Shown: positions 1 through 6,325, counted from the first letter of the stretch. The stretch is DNA of 7,410 nt from an uncultured Collinsella sp. (GCA_900551635.1 URWQ01000067.1:1-7410); one strand, 5' to 3'. The notes: a model not told the origin generated them from the letters alone. Program-made: numbers and translations.

Positions 1-41
1 TTATGGAGAACGGGAAAAAACCGTTCTCCATAACGTTTTTT
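1..41 (+). terminator. Intrinsic terminator of a gene off the left edge
   Basis: A perfect 13-bp inverted repeat (1-13 with 21-33) encloses a 7-base A-rich loop and is followed by a six-T run at 36-41. The T run lies on the plus-strand side, so it should end transcription coming from the left. It also lies 38 bases past the asnS stop on the other strand, and the stem could act in both directions if an A tract precedes position 1, which cannot be seen here. The inverted repeat may extend beyond the window. Confidence 0.85.
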
Positions 42-78
42 GCTGGAAAGAGATTGTTTTTGAAACCTGCGGTGGAGG

Positions 79-1482
79 TTAAAAGTCCGCGCTCCCCACA
101 GTGCGGGGGTGGGGCAGAACGTCGCGGATGTTGGAGATGCCCGTCAGATACATCACCATGCGCTCAAAGCCCAGCCCGAAGCCGGCGTGCTTGCAGGAAC
201 CGTAGCGGCGCAGGTCAAGGTAGTACTTGTACTGCTCGGGATTCATGCCCAGGTCCTTGATGCGGGCCTCGAGCAGATCCAGGCGCTCCTCGCGCTGGGA
301 GCCGCCGATAATCTCGCCGATACCGGGAACCAGGCAGTCGGCGGCGGCGACGGTCTTGCCGTCCTCGTTCATGCGCATGTAGAACGCCTTGATCTCGGCC
401 GGGTAGTCGGTCACGAAGGTCGGGCGCTTAAAGTGCTCCTCGGTCAGGAAGCGCTCGTGCTCGGTCTGCAGGTCGATGCCCCAGCTGACGGGGTAATCAA
501 ACTGGTGGCCAGCAGCGACTGCCTGCTCCAGGATCTCGACGGCCTCGGTGTAGGTAACGCGGGCAAAGTCGGAGTTGGCGACATGGTCCAGGCGCTCGAG
601 CAGACCCTTGTCCACAAACTTGTTGAGCATATTGAGCTCGTCGGGGCAGGTTGCCATAACGTCCTTGAGGACATACTTGAGCATGGCCTCGGCGTTATCC
701 ATGTAGTCGTTAAGGTCGGCAAAGGCCATCTCGGGTTCGATCATCCAAAACTCGGCGGCGTGGCGCGTGGTGTTGGAGTTCTCGGCACGGAAGGTGGGGC
801 CAAAGGTGTACACGTCGCCAAAGGCCATGGCAAAGTTCTCGGCATTGAGCTGGCCGGACACGGTGAGGCTCGCATGCTTGCCAAAGAAGTCCTGGCTCCA
901 GTCGACCTCGCCGGACTCGGTGAGGGGCGGATTTTTGGGGTCGAGCGTGGTCACGCGGAACATCTCGCCGGCGCCCTCGCAGTCACTCGTGGTGATGATG
1001 GGGGTGTTGACGTAGACAAAACCCTGCTCCTGGAAGAAGCGGTGGATGGCGGCAGCCGCGACAGAGCGGATGCGGAACACGGCGCGGAACAGGTTGGTGC
1101 GCGGGCGCAGGTGCTGCTGGGTGCGCAGGAACTCCGGCGTGGCGCGCTTCTTCTGCAGCGGGTAATCCGGGGCGCTGACGCCCTCGACCTCGATGGAAGT
1201 GGCAGAAAGCTCGAAAGGCTGGGGTGCATCGGGGGTCAGTTTGACGGTGCCGGTGCAAATGAGTGCGGCCGAGACGTTTTGATGAGCGATCTCGTCGTAG
1301 TTGTCGAGTGCCTCGCGGTTCATGACGACCTGCAGGTCGCGGAAGCAGCTGCCGTCGTTGAGCGTAACAAAGCCAAAGTTCTTCATGTCGCGGACGGACT
1401 TGACCCAGCCGGCGACGGTGACGGTCTGGCCGCCGAGCGACTCAGCATCGGCATAGAGCTGCGCGATTTTGGTGCGGTTCAC
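79..1482 (-). CDS. asnS: Asparagine--tRNA ligase (asparaginyl-tRNA synthetase)
   Basis: This cytoplasmic class IIb aminoacyl-tRNA synthetase charges tRNA-Asn with asparagine using ATP. The protein has 467 residues, essentially the E. coli AsnS length (466). An N-terminal OB-fold anticodon-binding domain spans about 20-105 ([17 protein letters not shown]). The class II catalytic core follows: motif 1 around 146-164 ([11 protein letters not shown]), motif 2 at 231-252 ([20 protein letters not shown]), and motif 3 at 434-460 ([20 protein letters not shown]). [11 protein letters not shown] and the C-terminal HPRT are typical of AsnS rather than AspRS. The start is GTG at 1482, because GGAGG sits 4 bases upstream; in-frame ATGs at 1494 and 1518 lack a ribosome site, and GGAGG would lie inside the coding region if they were used. 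The frame stays open upstream to 1746, but that part runs through the crr terminator and is not conserved-looking. The gene appears monocistronic. Confidence 0.97.
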   Translation of the reverse strand: MNRTKIAQLYADAESLGGQTVTVAGWVKSVRDMKNFGFVTLNDGSCFRDLQVVMNREALDNYDEIAHQNVSAALICTGTVKLTPDAPQPFELSATSIEVEGVSAPDYPLQKKRATPEFLRTQQHLRPRTNLFRAVFRIRSVAAAAIHRFFQEQGFVYVNTPIITTSDCEGAGEMFRVTTLDPKNPPLTESGEVDWSQDFFGKHASLTVSGQLNAENFAMAFGDVYTFGPTFRAENSNTTRHAAEFWMIEPEMAFADLNDYMDNAEAMLKYVLKDVMATCPDELNMLNKFVDKGLLERLDHVANSDFARVTYTEAVEILEQAVAAGHQFDYPVSWGIDLQTEHERFLTEEHFKRPTFVTDYPAEIKAFYMRMNEDGKTVAAADCLVPGIGEIIGGSQREERLDLLEARIKDLGMNPEQYKYYLDLRRYGSCKHAGFGLGFERMVMYLTGISNIRDVLPHPRTVGSADF

Positions 1483-1486
1483 GTAT

Positions 1487-1491
1487 CCTCC
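1487..1491 (-). promoter_or_regulatory. Ribosome binding site that sets the asnS GTG start
   Basis: On the minus strand GGAGG is followed by ATAC and then GTG. It is the only good Shine-Dalgarno match near the 5' end of asnS. It decides for the GTG at 1482 over the ATG at 1494, which has only CAACCGTT before it. Confidence 0.75.
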
Positions 1492-1528
1492 CATAACGGT
1501 TGAATGATAGTTATCCATACAGCTCGAT

Positions 1529-1537
1529 ATTCTAGCA
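1529..1537 (-). promoter_or_regulatory. Extended -10 promoter of asnS
   Basis: The minus strand reads TGCTAGAAT: a TG dinucleotide, one base, then TAGAAT, which differs from the TATAAT consensus at one position. No convincing -35 box is seen 17 bases upstream, as is usual for extended -10 promoters. Transcription would start near 1522, giving a leader of about 40 bases to the GTG. This leaves the in-frame ATG at 1518 almost at the RNA 5' end, a further reason to reject it as the start. Confidence 0.5.
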
Positions 1538-1591
1538 GCTCGGCTCATTTGAGCTATACAGATAAAGCATTGGTGGGATGGTTTTTCAAAC

Positions 1592-1624
1592 GAAAAGCGC
1601 CCGCGGCCAAATGGTCGCGGGCGC
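1592..1624 (-). terminator. Intrinsic terminator of crr
   Basis: A GC-rich inverted repeat pairs 1597-1608 with 1613-1624: twelve positions with one G-U or A-C type exception, around a 4-base loop. On the minus strand it is followed by TTTTCGTTTG. It lies 40 bases after the crr stop and before the asnS promoter, so it separates the two transcription units. Confidence 0.88.
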
Positions 1625-1663
1625 TTGACGAGGTGCCTTTTGGCTGTGTGGCGTGGGGCCTGG

Positions 1664-2227
1664 CTACTTGGTCTTGGCAACCAGCAGCGGGTCGCCAAGC
1701 TTGACGAGCGGGTTGCCGCCGATAAGCGTTCCAGACTCGCCGACATGGTCGATGCTCTTAAGACGATCGAGCTCGGAGACGATGACGGTCACGATGTCCT
1801 CGTGACCAGCGGCCTTAATGGCCTCGCGGTCGAAGCTGATGAGCGGCTGGCCTGCCTTGACCACATCGCCCATCTCGACAAAGCGGGCAAAACCCTTGCC
1901 GTTCATTTCCACGGTGCCCAGGCCAACATGGATGAACACGCGCAGGCCGTCCTCGGTGATCATGCCGATGGAGTGGTTGGTGACAGTGGTGGCACCGATG
2001 CGGCCGTTGGCGGGCGCATAGATGGTGCCGGTAATGGGCTCGATGCCATAGCCCTGGCCAAGCATGCCCGAGGCGATCGTCTCGTCGGGAACCTCGTTCA
2101 GGTTGACGAGCACGCCGTTGACGGGGGCATAGATGACGCCTTCGCGGGTAGCGAAGCTTGCTGCGGGCGGAACGGACGCCTCGCCGGTCGAGGTGAAGGT
2201 GGACTTAAGCGAATCGAGCAGACCCAT
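1664..2227 (-). CDS. crr: PTS glucose-family EIIA protein, single domain
   Basis: This is a soluble phosphocarrier of the sugar phosphotransferase system. It takes phosphate from HPr and passes it to an EIIB domain of a glucose-type or related permease, and in many bacteria it also signals sugar status. The 187 residues form one EIIA-Glc (PTS_EIIA_1) domain. The core begins near residue 30 ([13 protein letters not shown]). The two active-site histidines are visible: His85 in VTNHSIGM and His100 in [12 protein letters not shown], 15 residues apart as in E. coli EIIA-Glc (His75, His90). The family-typical [19 protein letters not shown] follows. The ATG start at 2227 is preceded by GGAGG with a 5-base spacer; the frame is open further upstream, but through the promoter region. 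No EIIB or EIIC domain is attached or adjacent, so it must serve permeases encoded elsewhere. The domain family is clear; the exact partner sugar is not. Confidence 0.93.
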   Translation of the reverse strand: MGLLDSLKSTFTSTGEASVPPAASFATREGVIYAPVNGVLVNLNEVPDETIASGMLGQGYGIEPITGTIYAPANGRIGATTVTNHSIGMITEDGLRVFIHVGLGTVEMNGKGFARFVEMGDVVKAGQPLISFDREAIKAAGHEDIVTVIVSELDRLKSIDHVGESGTLIGGNPLVKLGDPLLVAKTK

Positions 2228-2274
2228 AGTTGCCTCCAACTTAAATAGGCGCATATCGCGCGTTTGGTTTGCCG

Positions 2275-2284
2275 GAAACGTTTC
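2275..2284. promoter_or_regulatory. Palindromic operator-like site in the crr leader
   Basis: GAAACGTTTC is a perfect 10-bp palindrome with a central CG, the form of site bound by LacI/GalR-family regulators including CcpA-like proteins. It lies about 25 bases downstream of the predicted crr start point and about 50 bases before the crr ATG, where a bound repressor would block transcription. A second perfect 8-bp palindrome, CACATGTG, adjoins it at 2284-2291. The regulator is unknown; the family assignment is inferred from site shape only. Confidence 0.4.
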
Positions 2285-2315
2285 ACATGTGTTTCGCGGC
2301 TTGGTCAACGCCCCT

Positions 2316-2344
2316 ATTCTACGCTGCTCAACGATACCTCTGAA
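2316..2344 (-). promoter_or_regulatory. Candidate sigma-70-type promoter of crr
   Basis: On the minus strand TTCAGA (4 of 6 to consensus) is followed by a 17-base spacer and TAGAAT (5 of 6). The start point would be near 2309, giving a leader of about 80 bases that contains the palindromes at 2275-2291. Confidence 0.45.
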
Positions 2345-2423
2345 CTGGGATTATGTGATATATCAGTTGAAGGGAAACTTATTGCCGGAGTGTTTCTGCG
2401 CCACGGGTTCAAGTGGGGTACGC

Positions 2424-2451
2424 TTGAAGGCGAAAAACAAGGGCGCATAAT
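2424..2451 (+). promoter_or_regulatory. Candidate promoter of the esterase gene
   Basis: TTGAAG (2424-2429), a 16-base spacer and CATAAT (2446-2451) form a plausible promoter for the gene starting at 2471, with a very short leader. A small inverted repeat, GCGCA-TAATT-TGCGC (2443-2457), overlaps the -10 box and could be an operator, though arms of only 5 bp may be chance. Confidence 0.35.
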
Positions 2452-2470
2452 TTGCGCGAAGGGAGCACAT

Positions 2471-3370
2471 ATGATTGTCGAGAACCATGCGCTGTGGGGC
2501 GAGGAGCCGACCGAGGAATATCCGGCGACGTTTACGTATTTGGGTGCCGAGCCGCTGCCCGATAAACCGAATGGCCGCCGCCCTGCCGTGATTATCTGTG
2601 GCGGAGGTGCGTTTACGCATATCGCTCCGCATGAGCAGGATCCTGTGGCGTTTGCGTTTTTGGATCACGGTTACCAGGCCTTTGTGCTCAACTATGTCAC
2701 GAGTTCTACGGGTGACGTGAGCTTTCCGCACCCCCAGGCAGATCTTGCCAAGATGGTCGCCACGGTGCGCGCCAACGCCGACGAGTGGCATGTCGATCCT
2801 AAGCGCGTGTGCGTCGTGGGCTTTTCTGCTGGCGGCATGATTTGCGCCTCGCTGGCAACACAGTGGAAGACCGGCCCCTTTGCGGCACTTGCCGGGGCGC
2901 GTCCGGACGACATTCGTCCCGATGCCGTGGTGCTGGGCTATCCATTGCTAGACTTTGCCTATGTGCGCGACATGCAGACGCGCGATCCGCGCATTGACTT
3001 GCGTGTGCCCAAGACGGGTGGCAAGACGGGGCGCGATCTGCTCAACGACTACCTGTCGATGGTGACGGGCGGCGAGGCAACTGACGAGCATCTGGCCGAC
3101 ATCTGCCCCACCACGCATGTTTCGCGTCAGATGCCACCGACCTTTGTGTGGGGCGTGTCCGACGACAAGACGGCGCCGATCGCGCAGGTCTACCCGTTTG
3201 CGCAGCGCATGGCCGAGGAGGGCGTTGCATGCGAGATGCACGTCTTCGACCAGGGTGGTCACGGCCTTTCGCTCGGCAACGCCAACACCGCGGTCGACAA
3301 CGAGGACAAGCAGGTGGCGGTCCGTCCCTGGATCCGCCTAGCCTTCCGCTTCCTGGAGCGCCATCTGTAA
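2471..3370 (+). CDS. Alpha/beta hydrolase, acetyl-esterase type
   Basis: A predicted cytoplasmic serine esterase of 299 residues with no signal peptide or membrane segment. The fold is shown by the N-terminal strand and oxyanion loop AVIICGGGAFTHI (39-51), and by LDHGYQAFVLNYV (64-76), a region typical of the BD-FAE/acetyl-esterase (COG0657-like) group. The nucleophile elbow is GFSAGG with Ser119. The probable acid is Asp232 in GVSDDKTAP; neighbouring Asp231 is the alternative. The catalytic His264 lies in GGHGLS. The triad is therefore complete. Members of this group remove acetyl or other short acyl groups from carbohydrates or small esters; the actual substrate cannot be read from sequence. 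The ATG at 2471 is chosen because GGGAG lies 6 bases upstream; the frame remains open back to 2264 across the divergent promoter region, and that extension shows no domain. It is divergent from crr and stands alone, with no sugar-degradation genes beside it. Confidence 0.88.
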   Translation: MIVENHALWGEEPTEEYPATFTYLGAEPLPDKPNGRRPAVIICGGGAFTHIAPHEQDPVAFAFLDHGYQAFVLNYVTSSTGDVSFPHPQADLAKMVATVRANADEWHVDPKRVCVVGFSAGGMICASLATQWKTGPFAALAGARPDDIRPDAVVLGYPLLDFAYVRDMQTRDPRIDLRVPKTGGKTGRDLLNDYLSMVTGGEATDEHLADICPTTHVSRQMPPTFVWGVSDDKTAPIAQVYPFAQRMAEEGVACEMHVFDQGGHGLSLGNANTAVDNEDKQVAVRPWIRLAFRFLERHL

Positions 3371-3399
3371 GAGTCCCGGCATCCAAGCCCTTCAATAAC

Positions 3400-3472
3400 T
3401 TGCGGTGAAATAGTTCCTATCTGGGGCATCAACCAGCCCATCCAGGAACTATTCCACCGCAACTTCGTTTTT
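3400..3472 (+). terminator. Long hairpin and T tract after the esterase gene
   Basis: A 19-base arm at 3400-3418 pairs with 3444-3462, 18 of 19 positions matching, around a 25-base loop. It is followed by CTTCG and five Ts (3468-3472), so it can act as an intrinsic terminator for the hydrolase gene that ends 29 bases earlier. The stem is much longer than a usual terminator, and the loop contains ggggcatcaa (3423-3432), which is perfectly complementary to ttgatgcccc just downstream (3471-3480). This suggests a repeat element that also works as a terminator. Confidence 0.6.
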
Positions 3473-3484
3473 GATGCCCCGTCC

Positions 3485-3684
3485 GGAAACTGCGCCCCAG
3501 TTTTGCCTTTCAAGGTGGGACGCAGTTTCCCATAGGGCCTCGACTGGGAAAGCGCGTCCCGTTTCGAGCGGGGATTCCGGGATGCATTTTCCGTAAGAGG
3601 TCTGTTTGGGAAACCATATCCCGTTTCGAGCCGGAATTCTGGGATGTAGTTTCCCCGAGAGGCCTCATCGGGAAACTATGGCCC
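3485..3684. repeat. Tandem array of 62-base imperfect inverted-repeat units
   Basis: Three full units (3485-3546, 3547-3608, 3609-3670) and the first 14 or so bases of a fourth (from 3671) follow at an exact 62-base period. Each unit starts GGAAA and carries its inverted partner ending TTTCC at unit positions 33-46, so each can fold into a hairpin of about 14-15 pairs. Unit 1 is nearly perfect (3485-3499 with 3516-3530, one mismatch). Units 2 and 3 are about 74% identical (46 of 62 by eye) and share TCCCGTTTCGAGC in the loop side. Unit 1 is more diverged in the loop. The period is not a multiple of three, which argues against coding. No T tract follows, so these are not ordinary terminators. 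Confidence 0.85.
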
Positions 3685-3723
3685 TGAACTCTCCTGCCTG
3701 TCCCCATTGCGCCAATTTGCTGA

Positions 3724-3753
3724 TTGAACATCGTTGTGTGTTCACGCTATCAT
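3724..3753 (+). promoter_or_regulatory. Candidate promoter of feoAB
   Basis: TTGAAC (3724-3729), an 18-base spacer and TATCAT (3748-3753, 5 of 6) form a plausible promoter. TAAAAT at 3761-3766 is an alternative -10 but lacks a good -35. A 6-bp inverted repeat with an 8-base gap, TGAACA...TGTTCA (3725-3744), overlaps the -35 region. The leader to the GTG would be about 80 bases. Confidence 0.4.
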
Positions 3754-3767
3754 GTAAGCTTAAAATT

Positions 3768-3801
3768 GGTTAGCCATGGCAAACGGTTAGCCATGGTGAA
3801 C
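3768..3801. promoter_or_regulatory. Twin 17-base operator-like repeats before feoAB
   Basis: GGTTAGCCATGGCAAAC (3768-3784) is followed immediately by GGTTAGCCATGGTGAAC (3785-3801), identical at 15 of 17 positions. Each is itself an imperfect palindrome centred on CCATGG with GTT and AAC ends. They lie just past the predicted start point and before the ribosome site of the iron transporter. The GGTTAGCC half resembles the left half of DtxR/IdeR boxes, so an iron-responsive DtxR-family repressor is the natural candidate. The assignment is inferred; the repeats themselves are directly seen. Confidence 0.55.
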
Positions 3802-3843
3802 ATAAATACAACGCCCTGCGGGCGCCAGGGGAGGAACACGGAC

Positions 3844-6204
3844 GTGAAGCTCGATACACTCGAGATTGGAAAGGACGCCGTTGTCGCATCGGTGACATCG
3901 GACGACCAGGCACTCCGACAACATATTTTGGACATGGGCCTAACACCGGGCACCGAAGTCACCATGATGAAGTACGCCCCCATGGGCGACCCGCTCGAGA
4001 TTCGCCTGCGTGGCTACGAGTTGACGCTGCGCAAGGACGATGCCGCACGGATTGAGCTCGTGGGTGTTCACGACACCGATACGGGTCCGCGCGCTAACGC
4101 CGCAATCGGCACGACGGAGCACCCGGCACTCGGCGAGGGGACGTATTCGCCCCGTGCGGCAAAAACGGCCGTGCCCGAGGGCGCGCCTCTGCATTTTGCC
4201 CTCGCCGGCAACCAAAACTGCGGCAAAACCACGCTGTTCAACCAGCTGACGGGCTCCAACCAGCACGTCGGCAACTTTCCCGGCGTGACGGTCGACCGCA
4301 AGGACGGTACCATCCGCAACCATCCCGAGGCGAGCGTTACCGACCTGCCAGGCATTTACTCCCTGTCGCCGTACACGGGCGAAGAGATCGTAAGCCGTCA
4401 GTTCATCCTCGACGAGCGTCCGGACGCCATCATCGACATCATTGACGCCACCAACATCGAGCGCAACCTGTACCTGACACTGCAGCTCATGGAGCTCGAC
4501 CGCCCCATGGTCATCGCGCTCAACATGATGGACGAGGTGACGGCCAACGGCGGCGCCGTGGACGTCAATCTGCTCGAGAGCCTGCTGGGCGTGCCCGTTG
4601 TCCCCATTAGCGCCGCACGCAACGAGGGTATCGGCGAGTTGGTGGACCATGCCCTGCATGTGGCGCGTTTCCGCGAGCGTCCCGGCCGCCTGGACTTCTG
4701 TGCGCCCGATGGTCCGGACGGCGGCGCGCTGCATCGATGCATCCACGGTATTGCCAACCTTATCGAGGACCATGCCGCGACGGCGCACATTCCCGTGCGT
4801 TTTGCGGCGACCAAGCTGGTTGAGGGCGACGAGCTGGTGACCGAGGCGCTTCACCTGGATCGAAACGAGCTCGACGCTATCGAGCACATCATTACCCAGA
4901 TGGAGGGCGAGGCCGGCACCGACCGCCTGTCCGCGCTGGCCGATATGCGCTTTAGCTTTATCGGCGACGTGTGCGGGCGCTGTGTCGTCAAGCCGCACGA
5001 GAGCCGCGAGCACGTGCGCTCCGTCAAGATCGACCGCATCCTGACAGGTCGTTACACAGCCATTCCGGCATTCCTGGTGATCATGGGCCTTGTCTTTTGG
5101 CTGACGTTTGGCGTGATCGGTGCGGCGTTGCAGGGACTCATGGAGGACGGCATCGCTGCCATCATCGCCTCGGCCGATGCGGGTCTCAAGGCGTTCGGCA
5201 CCAACGACGTGGTGCGCTCGCTGGCTGTCGACGGCGTGCTTACGGGCGTGGGCAGTGTGTTGACCTTCCTGCCGATTATCGTCGTGCTCTTTTTGTTCCT
5301 CTCCATTCTGGAAGACTCCGGATACATGGCGCGCGTGGCCTTTGTCATGGATAAGGTGTTGCGTCGCTTTGGCCTGTCGGGCCGCAGTTTCGTGCCCATG
5401 CTCGTCGGTTTTGGCTGCACCGTGCCGGCTATCATGTCGACCCGTACGCTCCCATCCGAGCACGACCGCAAGATGACGGTCATGCTCACGCCGTTTATGA
5501 GCTGCTCAGCCAAGCTGCCGGTTTACGGCTTGCTGTGCGGGGCGTTTTTCCCGCAGGCGACGGTTCCCGCCATGGTCTCGCTCTATCTGATCGGTATCGT
5601 GGTCGGCTGCGTCGCGGCTTTGGTGCTCAACCGCACGGCATTTAAGGGCGACCCGGTGCCGTTTATCATGGAGCTCCCCAATTACCGCCTGCCGAGCGTC
5701 AAGACGACGGTGATGCTGGCATGGGATAAGGCCAAGGACTTCATCACCAAGGCCTTTACCATTATCTTTGCCGCGACCGTGGTCATCTGGTTCCTTCAGA
5801 CGTTCGACATCCGCTTTAACGTGGTCGCCGACCAGTCGCAAAGCCTGCTTGCCGGTCTGGGTAGCATCATCGCGCCGGTGTTGGCCCCGCTCGGCTTTGG
5901 CGACTGGCGCGCCTCGACGGCGCTCGTCACGGGGCTCATTGCCAAGGAGAGCGTCATCTCGACGCTCACGGTGCTTTTGGGCGCAACGTCGCCCGCGGCG
6001 CTGTCGACCATGTTTTCGCCGTTTACCGCCTACGTGTTCTTGGTCTTTACGTTGCTGTACCCGCCTTGTGTGGCGGCAATCGGCGCCGTCAAGAGCGAGT
6101 TGGGCGCGCACTATGCCGTGGCCGTATTCGCGTTTCAGGTGACGGTCGCCTGGGTCGTGGCGTTTGTCGTGCATTCGGCGGGCATGTTGCTGGGGTTGGC
6201 TTAG
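3844..6204 (+). CDS. feoB: Fused FeoA-FeoB ferrous iron transporter
   Basis: An inner-membrane Fe(II) importer of 786 residues in which FeoA, usually a separate small protein, is fused to the N-terminus of FeoB. Residues 1-75 form the FeoA SH3-like domain (LRQHILDMGLTPGTEV, then LEIRLRGYELTLRKDDAARI). A linker of about 40 residues leads to the G domain: G1 GNQNCGKTT (122-130), G2 region NFPGVTVD (144-151), G3 DLPG (167-170), G4 NMMD (227-230), and a G5-like SAARN (256-260). The membrane part starts near 403. It shows the FeoB signatures LEDSGYMARVAFVMD (489-503), GFGCTVPAIMSTRTL (522-536, with Cys525), MSCSAKLPVY (552-561, with Cys554), GLIAKESVISTL (697-708) and PPCVAAIGA (740-748, with Cys742). 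The GTG start at 3844 follows GGGGAGGA with about 9 bases between; the ATG at 3793 lies within the operator-like repeats and has no ribosome site. No feoC is adjacent. Twin upstream repeats suggest iron control. Confidence 0.96.
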   Translation: MKLDTLEIGKDAVVASVTSDDQALRQHILDMGLTPGTEVTMMKYAPMGDPLEIRLRGYELTLRKDDAARIELVGVHDTDTGPRANAAIGTTEHPALGEGTYSPRAAKTAVPEGAPLHFALAGNQNCGKTTLFNQLTGSNQHVGNFPGVTVDRKDGTIRNHPEASVTDLPGIYSLSPYTGEEIVSRQFILDERPDAIIDIIDATNIERNLYLTLQLMELDRPMVIALNMMDEVTANGGAVDVNLLESLLGVPVVPISAARNEGIGELVDHALHVARFRERPGRLDFCAPDGPDGGALHRCIHGIANLIEDHAATAHIPVRFAATKLVEGDELVTEALHLDRNELDAIEHIITQMEGEAGTDRLSALADMRFSFIGDVCGRCVVKPHESREHVRSVKIDRILTGRYTAIPAFLVIMGLVFWLTFGVIGAALQGLMEDGIAAIIASADAGLKAFGTNDVVRSLAVDGVLTGVGSVLTFLPIIVVLFLFLSILEDSGYMARVAFVMDKVLRRFGLSGRSFVPMLVGFGCTVPAIMSTRTLPSEHDRKMTVMLTPFMSCSAKLPVYGLLCGAFFPQATVPAMVSLYLIGIVVGCVAALVLNRTAFKGDPVPFIMELPNYRLPSVKTTVMLAWDKAKDFITKAFTIIFAATVVIWFLQTFDIRFNVVADQSQSLLAGLGSIIAPVLAPLGFGDWRASTALVTGLIAKESVISTLTVLLGATSPAALSTMFSPFTAYVFLVFTLLYPPCVAAIGAVKSELGAHYAVAVFAFQVTVAWVVAFVVHSAGMLLGLA

Positions 6205-6245
6205 TTATGAATTGACGGCGCAACCTCTGTGTATCGAATTGTTTT

Positions 6246-6282
6246 CGGCCCCGCATCTGTTGCTGACGGATGCGGGGCCGTT
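6246..6282 (+). terminator. Strong GC-rich hairpin after feoAB
   Basis: A perfect 12-bp GC-rich inverted repeat (6246-6257 with 6269-6280) with an 11-base loop begins 41 bases after the feoAB stop. Only TTGCTAT follows, a poor U tract, so its efficiency as an intrinsic terminator is uncertain. The position between two same-strand genes still makes termination of feoAB the likely role. Confidence 0.65.
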
Positions 6283-6292
6283 GCTATATAAT
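6263..6292 (+). promoter_or_regulatory. Promoter of the sotB-like gene
   Basis: A perfect TATAAT -10 box lies at 6287-6292. The best -35 match is CTGACG (6263-6268, 4 of 6) with an 18-base spacer, and it sits in the loop of the preceding hairpin. Transcription would start near 6299. The ribosome site TTGGAG (6311-6316) precedes the ATG at 6326. Confidence 0.6.
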
Positions 6293-6325
6293 CGCCTCCG
6301 CTCAAAATGATTGGAGACGTTATAT

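Larger units (their letters stand above)
3371..3843. other. Gene-free stretch: long hairpin, 62-base repeats, feoAB control region
   Basis: No convincing gene is present in these 473 bases. Open frames crossing it on the minus strand (3259-3513, 3510-3731) have no ribosome site or domain and run through the hairpins. From left to right it holds a long terminator-like hairpin (3400-3472), a tandem inverted-repeat array (3485-3684), a promoter (3724-3753) and two operator-like repeats (3768-3801). All are described separately. Confidence 0.8.

Noticed and set aside
109..1503. A 464-codon plus-strand open frame opposite asnS
   Set aside because: It is antisense to a gene with unmistakable AsnS motifs. 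Its composition is low-complexity and rich in Val, Gly, Ala and Leu, as expected from the complement of GC-rich codons, and it has no ribosome site or domain.
1483..1663. T-box or other amino-acid-responsive leader for asnS
   Set aside because: The leader from the predicted start point is only about 40 bases, with no T-box-like sequence or antiterminator; the hairpin at 1597-1624 lies upstream of the asnS promoter and belongs to crr.
2363..2791. A 142-codon minus-strand open frame across the esterase start
   Set aside because: It overlaps the well-supported hydrolase start and oxyanion region, and shows no domain or ribosome site.
3485..3684. CRISPR array
   Set aside because: The units are contiguous imperfect repeats with no unique spacers between conserved short repeats, and no cas genes are near.
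3510..3731. A short minus-strand open frame through the 62-base repeats
   Set aside because: The repeat period is not a multiple of three, so repeats fall in different frames; no ribosome site or recognisable protein is present.
3940..5463. A 507-codon minus-strand open frame opposite feoAB
   Set aside because: It is rich in His, Arg, Ala and Asp, the usual result of reading the complement of a GC-rich gene. It overlaps the G domain and membrane core of FeoB completely and has no recognisable fold.
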